From positions 2,418,001-2,482,000 of the forward strand of contig NZ_JBEFLP010000001.1 in assembly GCF_040149665.1 (NCBI RefSeq): DNA of 64,000 bases, read 5' to 3'. Below the pieces are notes generated by a model, which saw only the letters and a list, made by a program, of their open reading frames with translations, did no database searches and was not told where the DNA came from. Below, one piece after another: positions 7,596 to 18,793 of this stretch. The stretch is from Sulfitobacter sp. HNIBRBA3233. GTDB taxonomy: Bacteria > Pseudomonadota > Alphaproteobacteria > Rhodobacterales > Rhodobacteraceae. The translations under genes were made by a program, and so were the position numbers. Position 1 is the first letter of the stretch, and every line of letters begins with the position of its first letter.

Positions 7596-8297
7596 ATGCG
7601 ACAGCCCACGCTCATCCTTACCCGTCCGCAGGCCAGCGCGGAACGGTTCGCGGAATCGCTTGATCCCGCTGCGCTGAAGGGTGTGCAACTGCTGATCGCT
7701 CCTCTTATGCGCATCGATCCGGTGGGACCGCCACCAGCCGTTGCCGAAGGCCAAGGTGCGGTCTTCACCTCCGTTCAGGGCGTTTACCATGCCCCGCAGG
7801 GCGCGGGCCGACCGGCGTGGTGCGTGGGGCAGGCGACCACGCGGGTGGCGGTTGCCGCCGGCTGGCGGGCGGTGCAGGCGGGCGAGACGGCAGAGCAATT
7901 GATCGCAACGCTGCTTGCCAGCCCTCCGGACAGGCCGCTTCAGCATATCTGCGGCGAACACCAGCGCGGCGATATCGCCGAAAATCTGGCCACCGCCGGC
8001 TTGAATATCCGCCGGACGGTGGCCTACCGGCAAACCCTGCTCAGGCTTGGCGATGCTGCCCGTGCCGCGCTGGGCGGTCCCGCCATCGTGCCCCTGTTTT
8101 CACCTCGGACGGCGCTACAATTCGCGCAGCAGGCTCCCGAAAATCTGGCGAATGTGCATATTGTGGCCCTGAGCGACGCCGTTGCAGAGAATTTGGGAAA
8201 CCTTCGGGCTGCAGAACTGTTGGTAACGCAGGCACCGACAGGTGCGAGTATGCTGAAAACAGTTGAAATGCTTTGCACAAGCCTCACCTCTGCTTGA
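7596..8297 (+). CDS. hemD: uroporphyrinogen-III synthase
   Basis: A 233-residue protein beginning LTRPQASAERFAESL and containing the GAVFTSVQGV and FSPRTALQFAQ segments typical of HemD. The enzyme cyclises hydroxymethylbilane to uroporphyrinogen III for heme, siroheme and cobalamin. Overall conservation in this family is low, so the call also rests on position: it heads hemD-mic60-hemY, a gene order repeatedly seen in alphaproteobacteria. hemC is not adjacent. A 37-base gap precedes mic60, consistent with one transcript. Confidence 0.9.
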   Translation: MRQPTLILTRPQASAERFAESLDPAALKGVQLLIAPLMRIDPVGPPPAVAEGQGAVFTSVQGVYHAPQGAGRPAWCVGQATTRVAVAAGWRAVQAGETAEQLIATLLASPPDRPLQHICGEHQRGDIAENLATAGLNIRRTVAYRQTLLRLGDAARAALGGPAIVPLFSPRTALQFAQQAPENLANVHIVALSDAVAENLGNLRAAELLVTQAPTGASMLKTVEMLCTSLTSA

Positions 8298-8334
8298 GAG
8301 GCTTGACTTGCACAGCTAAGGTCTGAGGACCAAT

Positions 8335-9681
8335 GTGTTGGTTATGAAAGAATCGAAGAAGGTAAGTGCGGTGGCTTCAGCGAAGAAAACAGGGCCCTCC
8401 AAGGCCAAATCGTCGACGAAGAAACCGGCCGAGCCGAAACCGGAGGACATGACCAGCCTCGAAAACACGCCCGACGGCGGGGACGAAGCCCCGAAGGCGG
8501 CAGAGGTGGAATCCGCGAATAAGACGACCGAAGCCGCGCCTGCAAAGGTGGAAAAGATCGAAGTGACGACTGCGGCAGTCGTATCGGGATCCGCCAAGGC
8601 GTCTGCCACCGATGATGCGTCCGATGCGAAACCCATTGAAGGCGTGGTGCCCGCAGCCAAGCCCGACGCGGACAAGACAGAAGAAACCAAGGGCGAAGCG
8701 ACATCGACACCGCTCGCCGATACGACGCACCCTGTGCCCGCACCGGTGGCAGCGGAAACATCGCCGCGCAACAACACTTTCCTTCCGCTGGTTCTGGGCG
8801 GGATCATTGCGGGTGTGATCGGTTTCGCCGCGGCGGAATACGACCTGCTGACCGGCACCGCCGGAGACGATCCGGCCATCGCCCTTCAGGAAGAGATCAA
8901 CACACAGAACGACAGGATCGCAGCGCTTGAACAGGCCGAACCTGCGCCGGTGGAGGCCCCAACGGTCGACCTGTCACAGATCGAGACACAGCTTGCCGAT
9001 CTTGAAACCCGCCTGACCGAGCTTGAAAACCGTCCGGTCGTCACGCCGCCCGAAGGCATGGACGCCGAAGAGGCCGAAGCCTACATCACCGAGCTTTCCG
9101 ATCTGCAACGGGCTGTCCAGCAGCAGCGGTCTGAGATCGAGGATCTGATCGCGAACGCCCGCAGTGTCGAAGCTGCAACCGCCGAAGCTGCGCGCGCGGC
9201 GAATGCCCGTGCAGCCCTGACCAAGATCGTATCCGCCATCGACGCGGGCCAGCCTTTCAACGAAGACCTTGAAACGCTGAGCGACGCGGAGGGAGAGACC
9301 GTCGAACCCGCGCTACAGGACGCCGCATTGGACGGCGTTGCAACTCTTGCGGAATTGCAGACAGAGTATCCCGATCAGGCCCGTGCTGCGCTGTCTGCCT
9401 CCCGCGCAGCGGGCGAGGAAGGCCAGGGCGTTGGCGGATTTCTGAAACGCCAGCTTGGTGTCCGGTCTGTCACACCGCGTGAAGGTGACAACCCCGATGC
9501 AATCCTGTCGCGGGCCGAAGCGGCGGTTCAGCAAGGCGATCTCGATACCGCGCTTGCCGAACTAGATGCTTTGCCAGACGCGGGCAAGTCCGCGATGAGC
9601 GAATGGATCGCAGCGGCACAGGCGCGGGTCGATGCCCGCGAGGCCGCCGACGCGATGGCACAACGCCTGACGGCAGACTAA
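8335..9681 (+). CDS. mic60: alphaproteobacterial Mic60 (mitofilin-like) membrane protein
   Basis: A 448-residue protein with a lysine/alanine/proline-rich cytoplasmic stretch (1-145), one transmembrane helix (about 149-167), a periplasmic coiled coil (about 180-300) and a C-terminal mitofilin-like domain. Alphaproteobacterial Mic60, encoded in hem clusters, bends inner membranes and may link them to the outer membrane; it is the relative of the mitochondrial cristae-junction protein. The start could be GTG 8335, TTG 8338 or ATG 8344. The only Shine-Dalgarno-like run (GAGGA, 8325-8329) is best spaced for 8335 or 8338, so I use 8335. The C-terminal third has TPR-like helices (SRAEAAVQQGDLDTALAELD). 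Confidence 0.88.
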   Translation: MLVMKESKKVSAVASAKKTGPSKAKSSTKKPAEPKPEDMTSLENTPDGGDEAPKAAEVESANKTTEAAPAKVEKIEVTTAAVVSGSAKASATDDASDAKPIEGVVPAAKPDADKTEETKGEATSTPLADTTHPVPAPVAAETSPRNNTFLPLVLGGIIAGVIGFAAAEYDLLTGTAGDDPAIALQEEINTQNDRIAALEQAEPAPVEAPTVDLSQIETQLADLETRLTELENRPVVTPPEGMDAEEAEAYITELSDLQRAVQQQRSEIEDLIANARSVEAATAEAARAANARAALTKIVSAIDAGQPFNEDLETLSDAEGETVEPALQDAALDGVATLAELQTEYPDQARAALSASRAAGEEGQGVGGFLKRQLGVRSVTPREGDNPDAILSRAEAAVQQGDLDTALAELDALPDAGKSAMSEWIAAAQARVDAREAADAMAQRLTAD

Positions 9682-9693
9682 GGAAAGAAGAAT

Positions 9694-11211
9694 ATGCTCT
9701 GGTCCCTGATCAAAATCATTCTGTTTGTCGGTATCGTGGGTGCCCTTGCATGGGGTGCCGGCTTCTTGCTGGAATCACAGGGCGGGATGCAGATCCGCGC
9801 TATGGGGCTTGAGCTGAATCTGGGTCCGCTCCAGACCGTTCTGATGGTCATCGCCTTGCTGGTCGCACTCTGGCTGCTGCTCAAGATCGTGGGCCTTCTG
9901 GTGGCGGTTCTGAAATTCATCAACGGCGATGAAACGGCGCTGTCGCGGTATTTCGACCGCAACCGCGAGCGTAAGGGCTATGCCGCCCTGTCCGAAGGTC
10001 TGATGGCGCTGGCCAGCGGCGAGGGCCGCGTGGCGCTTGCCAAGGCAGCGAAAGCGGACAAGTATCTCGATCGCCCGGAGCTGACGAACCTTCTGATCGC
10101 GCAGGCGGCGGAAATGGCCGGCGACCGCAAGAAGGCGGAAGAAACCTATCGCAAGCTTGTCGAGAACGAAAAAACCCGTTTCGTCGGGGTTCGCGGCATC
10201 ATGAAACAAAAGCTTGCCGAAGGGGATACCGACACCGCGCTGGAGCTTGCGAAGAAGGCATTCGCCCTCAAGCCCAAGCACGAGGAAACCGGCGATGTCC
10301 TGCTGCGCCTTCAGGCCGAGAAAGAGGACTGGACCGGCGCGCGCAAGACGCTGAGCACGAAGCTGCGCAATGGCCAGATGCCCCGCGATGTTCACAAGCG
10401 GCGCGACGCTGTGCTTGCCCTGTCCGAAGCCAAGGACATCGTGGACGAGGATAGCAGCATCGAGGCGCGCGAGACCGCGATCGAAGCCAACCGTCTTTCG
10501 CCTGATCTGATCCCCGCTGCCGTGATGGCGGCGAAAAGCTATATCAAGCAGGGGAAGCCCCGCTACGCCACGCGCGTTCTCAAGAAAGCGTGGGAAGCGC
10601 GCCCGCATCCCGATCTTGCCGCCGCCTTCGCTGCCATTGCTCCGGACGAGACGCCGAACCAGCGGATCAAGCGCTTTGCGACCCTGACGCGGATCAATCC
10701 CGATCATCCGGAGACAAGGATGCTTTCCGCCGAACTTCACATCGCCGCCGAGGATTTCCCGGCCGCCCGCCGTGCGCTGGGCGACCTTGTCGAGAAGGAC
10801 CCGGATGCGCGTTCCGTGACCCTGATGGCCGCGATCGAGCGGGGCGAAGGGGCCTCCGATCAGGTCGTGCGCGGATGGCTTGCACGGGCGCTGTCGGTGC
10901 CGCGTGGCCCGCAGTGGATCTGCGAGAACTGCCAGCATATCCATGTCGAGTGGAAGCCGATCTGCGAGAACTGCTCGAGCTTCGATACGCTGGAATGGAA
11001 GCGCCCGCCGCATTCCGATGTCGCCATGCCGGCAGGAGCGCAGATGCTTCCGCTGATCGTTGGCGCGCTCGATGACAAGTCCGGCGCGAACGACGTCAGC
11101 CCCGTCCCGACAGAGACAAATACGATCGAAGAGGCAGAGATCATCGAGGATGACGCCGAGATCCCTGACGAGGCGGACAAGAAAGAAACCGAGAAAACCA
11201 GCGGTTCATAG
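9694..11211 (+). CDS. HemY-N domain TPR membrane protein with C-terminal zinc ribbon
   Basis: A 505-residue protein with two N-terminal transmembrane helices (about 5-25 and 47-73), the HemY N-terminal domain, a long TPR region (about 100-390) and a zinc-ribbon made by Cys410/Cys413 and Cys424/Cys427 (WICENC...PICENC). It is the alphaproteobacterial protein labelled HemY in hem clusters, unrelated to protoporphyrinogen oxidase. The TM-TPR-zinc-ribbon plan recalls LapB (YciM), whose rubredoxin-like module docks on its TPRs; that comparison is my inference. The C-terminal tail is very acidic. Start at 9694 has GGAAAGAAGA upstream, 12 bases after the mic60 stop. It may scaffold heme or envelope enzymes. 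Confidence 0.85.
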   Translation: MLWSLIKIILFVGIVGALAWGAGFLLESQGGMQIRAMGLELNLGPLQTVLMVIALLVALWLLLKIVGLLVAVLKFINGDETALSRYFDRNRERKGYAALSEGLMALASGEGRVALAKAAKADKYLDRPELTNLLIAQAAEMAGDRKKAEETYRKLVENEKTRFVGVRGIMKQKLAEGDTDTALELAKKAFALKPKHEETGDVLLRLQAEKEDWTGARKTLSTKLRNGQMPRDVHKRRDAVLALSEAKDIVDEDSSIEARETAIEANRLSPDLIPAAVMAAKSYIKQGKPRYATRVLKKAWEARPHPDLAAAFAAIAPDETPNQRIKRFATLTRINPDHPETRMLSAELHIAAEDFPAARRALGDLVEKDPDARSVTLMAAIERGEGASDQVVRGWLARALSVPRGPQWICENCQHIHVEWKPICENCSSFDTLEWKRPPHSDVAMPAGAQMLPLIVGALDDKSGANDVSPVPTETNTIEEAEIIEDDAEIPDEADKKETEKTSGS

Positions 11212-11547
11212 TCTGATCCGGACACGTCCCGGTGGGTGATTCCTTGCCGGCAATGTGAGCCGCGCGAGCAGGTGGACTAAGCCGCCTGCCTTCTCGCTGC
11301 CTGAGCATACCTGTGACGCTGGAAGCCGCCAATTCGGCAATCGCGCCTCCGGCTCTGATGCTGGTCGTCCGCGCGCTCTAATACCGATCCGTCTGATTGA
11401 CCGCCAAGCTGGCGCGTCCGGCTCGCTGGCTGGCAACCGGCGAACCGGTACCGCCAATCAGCCGCTGGTCGTGATGCGCCCCTCATCGGCGCGCATCAGA
11501 TAAGCCCAGCGGTGGAAAGATCGCGCTTCGTCCGCGCGTTCTGCCTT
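11212..11547. other. 336-base convergent gap with degenerate repeats, no gene seen
   Basis: This gap lies between two convergent genes. Short frames in it (for example minus 11206-11457) have arginine/proline-rich random-looking translations and no ribosome site. It does hold three loosely similar units starting at CCGCCAA (about 11326, 11401 and 11450), two followed by a CTCCGGCT/GTCCGGCT and CTGG-rich stretch, and a hairpin TGATGCGC (11472-11479) with GCGCATCA (11491-11498). No T-run terminator is obvious for either neighbour. It may be a decayed gene or an old repeat. Confidence 0.45.
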
Positions 11548-14014
<2,467 letters not shown>

Positions 14015-14058
14015 GTCACGCGACGACCACAAGATTTTGTGTCACCGCGCAGCGTCTG

Positions 14059-15156
14059 TCATCCCGAAACACGGATCGCGGAAAGACCCTCGTTTTCGGT
14101 CACCAGAAGGGTCTGCGCCCGCCCGCCCATCGCCTCGAATAACCCGTCCTCGGTCCCGGTCATCCACGCCTGCGCACCCAGCGCCGAGATTTCGTCGTAG
14201 AGCGCCGCACGACGCCCAGCATCAAGGTGCGCCGCGACTTCGTCGAGCAGCAGAAGCGGCGCGGCACCGAAATCTGCGGCCAAAGCACGGGCATTGGCAA
14301 GGATGAGGGACACGAGCAGCGCTTTTTGTTCTCCGGTGGAGCAATCGCGGGCCGCGATCCCCTTCGCGGTGTAGATCGCGTTCAGATCCGCGCGGTGGGG
14401 GCCGATCAGGGTGCGACCGGCCGCCAGGTCCCGCGACCGTGTCGCTGAATAGGCATCGCGCAACGCGGCGGTGTCGGCGGGCATGTCGCATTCCAGCGAA
14501 AGGGTGGCCGTGGGAAAGGATGTTTCCGCCGCGTCCTGCGCCGCCGCAAGGGCCGCAAGCGCCTGAAGCCGATTGTGATGGATCGCGGCGCCGGCCTCGG
14601 CCATGCTGGCCTCCAGCGCGGCGTACCACGACGGTTCGCGGACCATGTCTTTCAGCAGCCGGTTGCGTTCGCGCATCGCCTTTTCGTACGTCAGCGACAG
14701 TTCCGCGTGGTCGGGCAGAAAGCTCAGGGTCATGCGATCAAGAAAGCGGCGGCGTCCTTCGGCCCCTTCGATCCACAGGCGATCCATCGACGGGATCAGC
14801 CACAGGACCCGCGCGATCCGGCCCAATGCCGTCTGCGGCGTGGGTTTCCCGTCGATGCGGGTCTGCCTTGCGGCCCCGCGTTCTGACACGATCTCGATCT
14901 CGTGCAGGCCCGTGGGGCCGTGCAGCACGCAGGTGATCTTCCAGCCCAGTGCCTCGGGCCGTCTGGTCATGTCTTCTGCGCTGGCACGGCGCAGGCCGCG
15001 CCCCGGCGACAGCAGCGACAGGGCCTCGAGGATATTGGTCTTGCCCGCGCCGTTGTTGCCGTGGATTGCGACCGGGCGCGAATCCACAGCGATCACCGCG
15101 CGTTTGTGGCTGCGGTAGTGACTGAGCGTCAGATCGGAAAGATAGAGACCCGGCAT
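14059..15156 (-). CDS. recF: DNA replication and repair protein RecF
   Basis: A 365-residue SMC-like ATPase. Walker A is AIHGNNGAGKTNILEALSLL (about residues 30-49), the signature region is DCSTGEQKALLVSLILANA and Walker B is PLLLLDEVAAHLD near the C-terminus. RecF helps load RecA at single-strand gaps with RecO and RecR, and is commonly co-located with dnaN and gyrB. It lies 62 bases after dnaN in the same direction and is followed by gyrB with its own promoter. Confidence 0.97.
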   Translation of the reverse strand: MPGLYLSDLTLSHYRSHKRAVIAVDSRPVAIHGNNGAGKTNILEALSLLSPGRGLRRASAEDMTRRPEALGWKITCVLHGPTGLHEIEIVSERGAARQTRIDGKPTPQTALGRIARVLWLIPSMDRLWIEGAEGRRRFLDRMTLSFLPDHAELSLTYEKAMRERNRLLKDMVREPSWYAALEASMAEAGAAIHHNRLQALAALAAAQDAAETSFPTATLSLECDMPADTAALRDAYSATRSRDLAAGRTLIGPHRADLNAIYTAKGIAARDCSTGEQKALLVSLILANARALAADFGAAPLLLLDEVAAHLDAGRRAALYDEISALGAQAWMTGTEDGLFEAMGGRAQTLLVTENEGLSAIRVSG

Positions 15157-15218
15157 CGCTCAGGTCTCGTAATGGGGCAGGGAGCGCGGCAGTCGCGGTG
15201 GAAATGACGGAATCGCCG

Positions 15219-16337
15219 TCACACCCGCATCGGCATGACGACGTATACTGCCGATGTATCGGTGCCTTCGCGCATCAGCGTCGGATCGCCCGAGGAATTG
15301 AACAGGAACACGGCGTTCTCGCGATCGACCTGGCTGGCGATCTCGAGCAGGTATTTGGCGTTGAACCCGATCTCGAGCCGTTCATCGGAATAGGCAACGG
15401 CAAGCTCTTCTTCCGCCGCACCGCTGTCGGGCGCGTTGACCGACAGAATCAGACGGTCCTCGTCGAGCTGCAGCTTCACCGCCCGCGAGCGTTCCGATGA
15501 AACAGTGGCCACACGGTCCACCGCGCGGGCGAAATCGGCTGCGTCCACTTCCAGCTTGCGGGTGTTTCCCTGCGGGATCACGCGTGTGTAATCGGGGAAG
15601 GTACCGTCGATCACTTTCGATGTCAGCGTGATCTGTGGTGTGGCAAAGCGGACCTTCGTCTCGGAGACGGAGACCGCGATCTGCATGTCGTCGTCCTCCA
15701 GCAGCTTGCGCAATTCACCGACGGTCTTGCGCGGTACGATCACGCCGGGCATGTCGGCAGCCCCTTCGGGCATATCCGCGTCGATCCGGGCAAGGCGGTG
15801 ACCGTCTGTCGCCACGCAGCGCAGCATCTTGCCACCATCGCCATCGGCGATGTGCATGTAGACACCGTTCAGGTAATAGCGCGTCTCTTCTGTCGAGATC
15901 GCGAATTTGGATTTATCGAACAGCCGCCGCAAGACAGCCGCATTGGCCGAGAAGTTGGAGGCGTATTCCGACGATGCCATCACCGGAAAGTCCTCTTTCG
16001 GCAAGGTGGCAAGCGAGAAGTTCGAGCGACCGGCCTCGACCGTCAGACGGCCTGCCGCGCTGTCGGCGGTCAGCGACACAAGCGATCCATCGGGCAGCTT
16101 GCGGACGATCTCGTGCAGGGTCGTTGCCGATACGGTTGTCGCCCCTGCGCGTTCGACCTGTGCGGGCGCGCTGTCGACCACCTCGATATCGAGGTCGGTC
16201 GCGCGGAACGACACATCGCTGCCTTCGGCTTCGATCAGAACGTTCGCGAGGATCGGAATTGTGTTGCGCCGCTCCACAACAGACTGCGCCTGCGATACGG
16301 CCTTGAGCAAGGCGGCGCGTTCGATGCTGATCTTCAT
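15219..16337 (-). CDS. dnaN: DNA polymerase III subunit beta (sliding clamp)
   Basis: A 372-residue clamp protein, the family's usual length, starting MKISIERAALLKAVSQAQSV and ending VYVVMPMRV, which are the characteristic ends of beta clamps. It forms a dimeric ring that holds replicative polymerase on DNA and recruits other clamp-binding proteins. It follows dnaA after 189 bases, separated by a terminator-like hairpin, so it probably also has a promoter of its own. Confidence 0.99.
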   Translation of the reverse strand: MKISIERAALLKAVSQAQSVVERRNTIPILANVLIEAEGSDVSFRATDLDIEVVDSAPAQVERAGATTVSATTLHEIVRKLPDGSLVSLTADSAAGRLTVEAGRSNFSLATLPKEDFPVMASSEYASNFSANAAVLRRLFDKSKFAISTEETRYYLNGVYMHIADGDGGKMLRCVATDGHRLARIDADMPEGAADMPGVIVPRKTVGELRKLLEDDDMQIAVSVSETKVRFATPQITLTSKVIDGTFPDYTRVIPQGNTRKLEVDAADFARAVDRVATVSSERSRAVKLQLDEDRLILSVNAPDSGAAEEELAVAYSDERLEIGFNAKYLLEIASQVDRENAVFLFNSSGDPTLMREGTDTSAVYVVMPMRV

Positions 16338-16418
16338 GTGCCTACTCCATAGCGACAGTCCGGGAACGGCACGTTACCCGCTTCGCATGCAATCACAAGA
16401 CATAAGGCCGCAATACGT

Positions 16419-16446
16419 AAAAACGCGGCCCTCTTGGGGCCGCGTT
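16419..16446 (-). terminator. dnaA terminator
   Basis: On the minus strand a ten-pair stem (16437-16446 with 16422-16431) closed by a five-base loop is followed by a T run (complement of A 16419-16423). It is about 80 bases after the dnaA stop, before dnaN. Confidence 0.85.
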
Positions 16447-16526
16447 GTGGCATCGCTGCACCGCGCCAAAGCGCGAAATCCGACTGTTTGATCTTCAATA
16501 TCTGCGTGGCGCCTGTCGGCGGTGGC

Positions 16527-17933
16527 TCAGGCCTCCAGCGCGCGGCGCAAAAGCTCGAGATCCTCGGCGATCTGACCGTCCGAGATGCGCAGTTCTTCAA
16601 TCCGTTTGACGCCGTGCATGACTGTGGTGTGGTCGCGCCCGCCGAAGCGACGCCCGATTTCCGGCAGCGACCGGCTGGTCATCTGTTTGCACAGATACAT
16701 CGCGACCTGACGCGGGCGGGCGTAGCTGCGCAGCCGCTTGGGGCCGATCATGTCGCTCAGGCGGATGTTGTAATGCTCGCTGACTTTCCTCTGGATTTCC
16801 TCGACCGTGATCTTGCGTTCCGAGGCCCGCAACACATCGGCGAGGCAATCCTGCGTCAGTTCCATATCGATCTTGCGCCCCACCAGCGACGCGAAGGCGA
16901 AGAGGCGCGTCAGAGCACCTTCCAGAACGCGGACGTTCGTGGAAATGCGGTGGGCGAGGAATTCGAGAATGCCGCCGTCCATATCAAGTTCCGGATAGGT
17001 GCGGCGGTGGTTTTCCACCTTGTTCTGCAGAATTCCCAAGCGCAGTTCGTAGTCTGTCGGGTGCAGGTCCACGACAAGGCCGCACTGGAGCCGCGATTTC
17101 ACGCGCTCTTCCAGATCCTTGATCTGGTCGGGCGCGCGGTCGGCGGAAATGATGATCTGCTTGCCCTGATCGACCAGCGCATTGAAGGTGTGGAAGAATT
17201 CTTCCTGCGTGCTGTCCTTGCCGGCGATGAACTGAACGTCATCCACCATCAGCACGTCGACAGATCGGAAGATTTCCTTGAAATCCATCATCTTGCGGTC
17301 GCGCAGGGCCTGCACGAAACGGTACATGAACTGTTCCGCCGAAAGGTAGAGAACATTCAGGTCCGGCTGGCGCACCATCAGTTCCTGCGCGATGGCGTGC
17401 ATCAGGTGGGTCTTGCCCAGTCCGACGCCACCGTAAAGGAAAAGCGGATTGAACGTGACGGGGCCACCTTCGGCGACACGGCGGGCCGCCGCGTGGGCCA
17501 GCTCGTTCGGTTTGCCGACAACGAAAGTGTCAAAGGTAAAACGCGCTTCGAGCGGCGCGGCATAGGGGGCGACACCGGGACGGCGGCTTTGGATCTTGGA
17601 GGTTGCCGTGTCGGCGACGGAACCGGAGGATGCCTGGCCGGAGGTGTCCTGTGCAGCTTTGTGGGTGGTGCCGGGGGCTACGCTGCGATCACGGTTGGCG
17701 ACAGAGAAATTCAGCCGCGACAGCGTTTTGTCGTAGGCTTTCATTTCGTGCAGGATCAGGTCCGAGAAATTCTGGCTGACGTAATTTCCGAAGAAGGTTG
17801 TCGGCACGCTGATCGTCGCGATTCCGTCTTCGGACTGTTTCAGCTTCAGCGGGTCGATCCACGTCGTGTAGTTGTTCTGCCCAACGGTTTTGAGAAGTCT
17901 TTGCTTAACATTGCCCCAATCCTCACGCGTCAT
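16527..17933 (-). CDS. dnaA: chromosomal replication initiator protein DnaA
   Basis: A 468-residue DnaA with domain I (MTREDWGNVKQRLLKTVGQ), a low-complexity linker (about 85-130), the AAA+ domain with Walker A GGVGLGKTHLMHAIA and Walker B DVLMVDDVQFI, and the C-terminal DNA-binding signature GGRDHTTVMHGVKRIEEL. It binds DnaA boxes and melts oriC. The start is at 17933 (MTREDW); the frame stays open 63 bases upstream without a good site. It has a long leader (17934 to about 18258) containing a terminator-like hairpin. I saw no DnaA-box cluster beside it, so oriC is probably elsewhere. Confidence 0.99.
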   Translation of the reverse strand: MTREDWGNVKQRLLKTVGQNNYTTWIDPLKLKQSEDGIATISVPTTFFGNYVSQNFSDLILHEMKAYDKTLSRLNFSVANRDRSVAPGTTHKAAQDTSGQASSGSVADTATSKIQSRRPGVAPYAAPLEARFTFDTFVVGKPNELAHAAARRVAEGGPVTFNPLFLYGGVGLGKTHLMHAIAQELMVRQPDLNVLYLSAEQFMYRFVQALRDRKMMDFKEIFRSVDVLMVDDVQFIAGKDSTQEEFFHTFNALVDQGKQIIISADRAPDQIKDLEERVKSRLQCGLVVDLHPTDYELRLGILQNKVENHRRTYPELDMDGGILEFLAHRISTNVRVLEGALTRLFAFASLVGRKIDMELTQDCLADVLRASERKITVEEIQRKVSEHYNIRLSDMIGPKRLRSYARPRQVAMYLCKQMTSRSLPEIGRRFGGRDHTTVMHGVKRIEELRISDGQIAEDLELLRRALEA

Positions 17934-17994
17934 AGTCACTCTACCACCTATCAAATGTGCCGCCCCCGCGGCTATCCCGACCCGACCACAAGAC

Positions 17995-18029
17995 AAAAGG
18001 GAGCCGCCCGGTCCCGGCGGGATCGGCTC
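17995..18029 (-). terminator. terminator-like (attenuator) hairpin in the dnaA leader
   Basis: GAGCCG (18001-18006) pairs with CGGCTC (18024-18029), and CCCG (18007-18010) with CGGG (18018-18021), giving a ten-pair stem with a two-base bulge. On the minus strand it is followed by CCTTTTGTCTT. It lies between the predicted promoter and the dnaA start, so it could attenuate dnaA or end a short leader RNA. Confidence 0.45.
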
Positions 18030-18264
18030 TGCCCTGCGGACATTGCATATGATTCAGCCGACCATCCTGCGCACGGGCGCATTGGATAATGTCGAACGTC
18101 ATCGTTCTCATCATGTGACAGAGCAAACGTGCTGGCAGCAGCATTCGCATGCCTTGATCGGTCCCCAACAGAACAATCAAAGCGCTTCACGGACGGTGCG
18201 CCACCTCTAGCAAAATGGTGCGATGTCCTGAGGCCTGTCCCCCCGCGACACGAGTCGCACCGTT

Positions 18265-18294
18265 TAAGTACCAAGTTGCGAGAGCGCCTTTCAA
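18265..18294 (-). promoter_or_regulatory. probable dnaA promoter
   Basis: On the minus strand TTGAAA (18289-18294) and TACTTA (18265-18270) are spaced by 18 bases. The -35 element overlaps the palindrome at 18291-18311. The implied start is near 18258, over 300 bases before the dnaA ATG. Confidence 0.4.
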
Positions 18295-18311
18295 CATATC
18301 TTATATGTTGA
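18291..18311. repeat. perfect palindrome overlapping the dnaA promoter
   Basis: TCAACATAT (18291-18299) and ATATGTTGA (18303-18311) form perfect nine-base inverted arms around a three-base centre. It overlaps the -35 element of the probable dnaA promoter, a position suited to a repressor or activator. It does not match an Fnr or CtrA consensus. Confidence 0.6.
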
Positions 18312-18363
18312 CTCTGATAATCCATGAAAAGAATCTCGGAGCGCATTTTTTCTGCCCCATGAC

Positions 18364-18394
18364 GAAAAAAGGCGCCCCGAAGCGGGACGCCTTT
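18364..18394 (-). terminator. rpsT terminator
   Basis: On the minus strand a stem with arms AAAGGCG and CGCCTTT, extended by CCCG/CGGG and closed by a short loop, is followed by a run of T (complement of A 18365-18370), 22 bases after the rpsT stop. Confidence 0.9.
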
Positions 18395-18415
18395 GCAATC
18401 AGAGCGGTAGCCAGA

Positions 18416-18679
18416 TCAGCCGAGGGATTTGACCCGCGCGGCCAGGCGCGACATTTTCCGCGCGGCTGTGTTCTTGTGGAAAACGCCTTTTGTGACGCCA
18501 CGCATCAGCTCGGGCTGAGCGGCGCGCAGGGCGTTTGTTGCGGCTTCCTTGTCACCGGATGCGATCGCCTCTTCGACGGTACGCAGGTAGGTACGGATGC
18601 GCGAACGACGCGCTTTGTTGACTGCAAAACGCTTTTCGTTCTGACGGGCGCGTTTCTTCGCCTGTGGGGAGTTTGCCAT
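18416..18679 (-). CDS. rpsT: 30S ribosomal protein S20
   Basis: An 87-residue, very basic protein starting [20 protein letters not shown], the standard S20 opening, and ending AARVKSLG. S20 is a primary binder of 16S rRNA. Its place just upstream of dnaA on the same strand is conserved in Rhodobacterales. It is a single-gene unit with its own promoter, a leader of about 100 bases and a strong terminator. Confidence 0.98.
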   Translation of the reverse strand: MANSPQAKKRARQNEKRFAVNKARRSRIRTYLRTVEEAIASGDKEAATNALRAAQPELMRGVTKGVFHKNTAARKMSRLAARVKSLG

Positions 18680-18793
18680 GTGCGATCACCTTTCGTGAGT
18701 ATCGAGTATATGTGGCGCGACGCCAAACCCGGACCGGATGAAACCGATAGGTGATTCTAGCCTGAGCGGGCTGCACGCGCATGTATGAGGCGG

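Larger units (their letters stand above)
17934..18363 (-). other. long dnaA leader and upstream region, no gene
   Basis: About 430 bases between dnaA and the rpsT terminator carry no convincing coding frame. From right to left on the minus strand it contains a perfect palindrome (18291-18311), a promoter-like pair (18265-18294), roughly 230 bases of untranslated leader, and a terminator-like hairpin (17995-18029) 62 bases before the dnaA ATG. No TTATCCACA-type DnaA boxes were found by eye. Confidence 0.5.

Noticed and set aside
8303-8331. TTGACT before mic60 as a promoter
   Set aside because: No -10-like element at suitable spacing; the 37-base gap from hemD fits co-transcription.
11206-11457. 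83-residue minus-strand ORF in the hemY-gyrB gap
   Set aside because: Arg/Pro-rich translation, no ribosome site, overlaps the approximate repeats.
17934-18415. Chromosome origin (oriC) beside dnaA
   Set aside because: No cluster of TTATCCACA-like boxes and no AT-rich unwinding region was found; in alphaproteobacteria oriC is often elsewhere.
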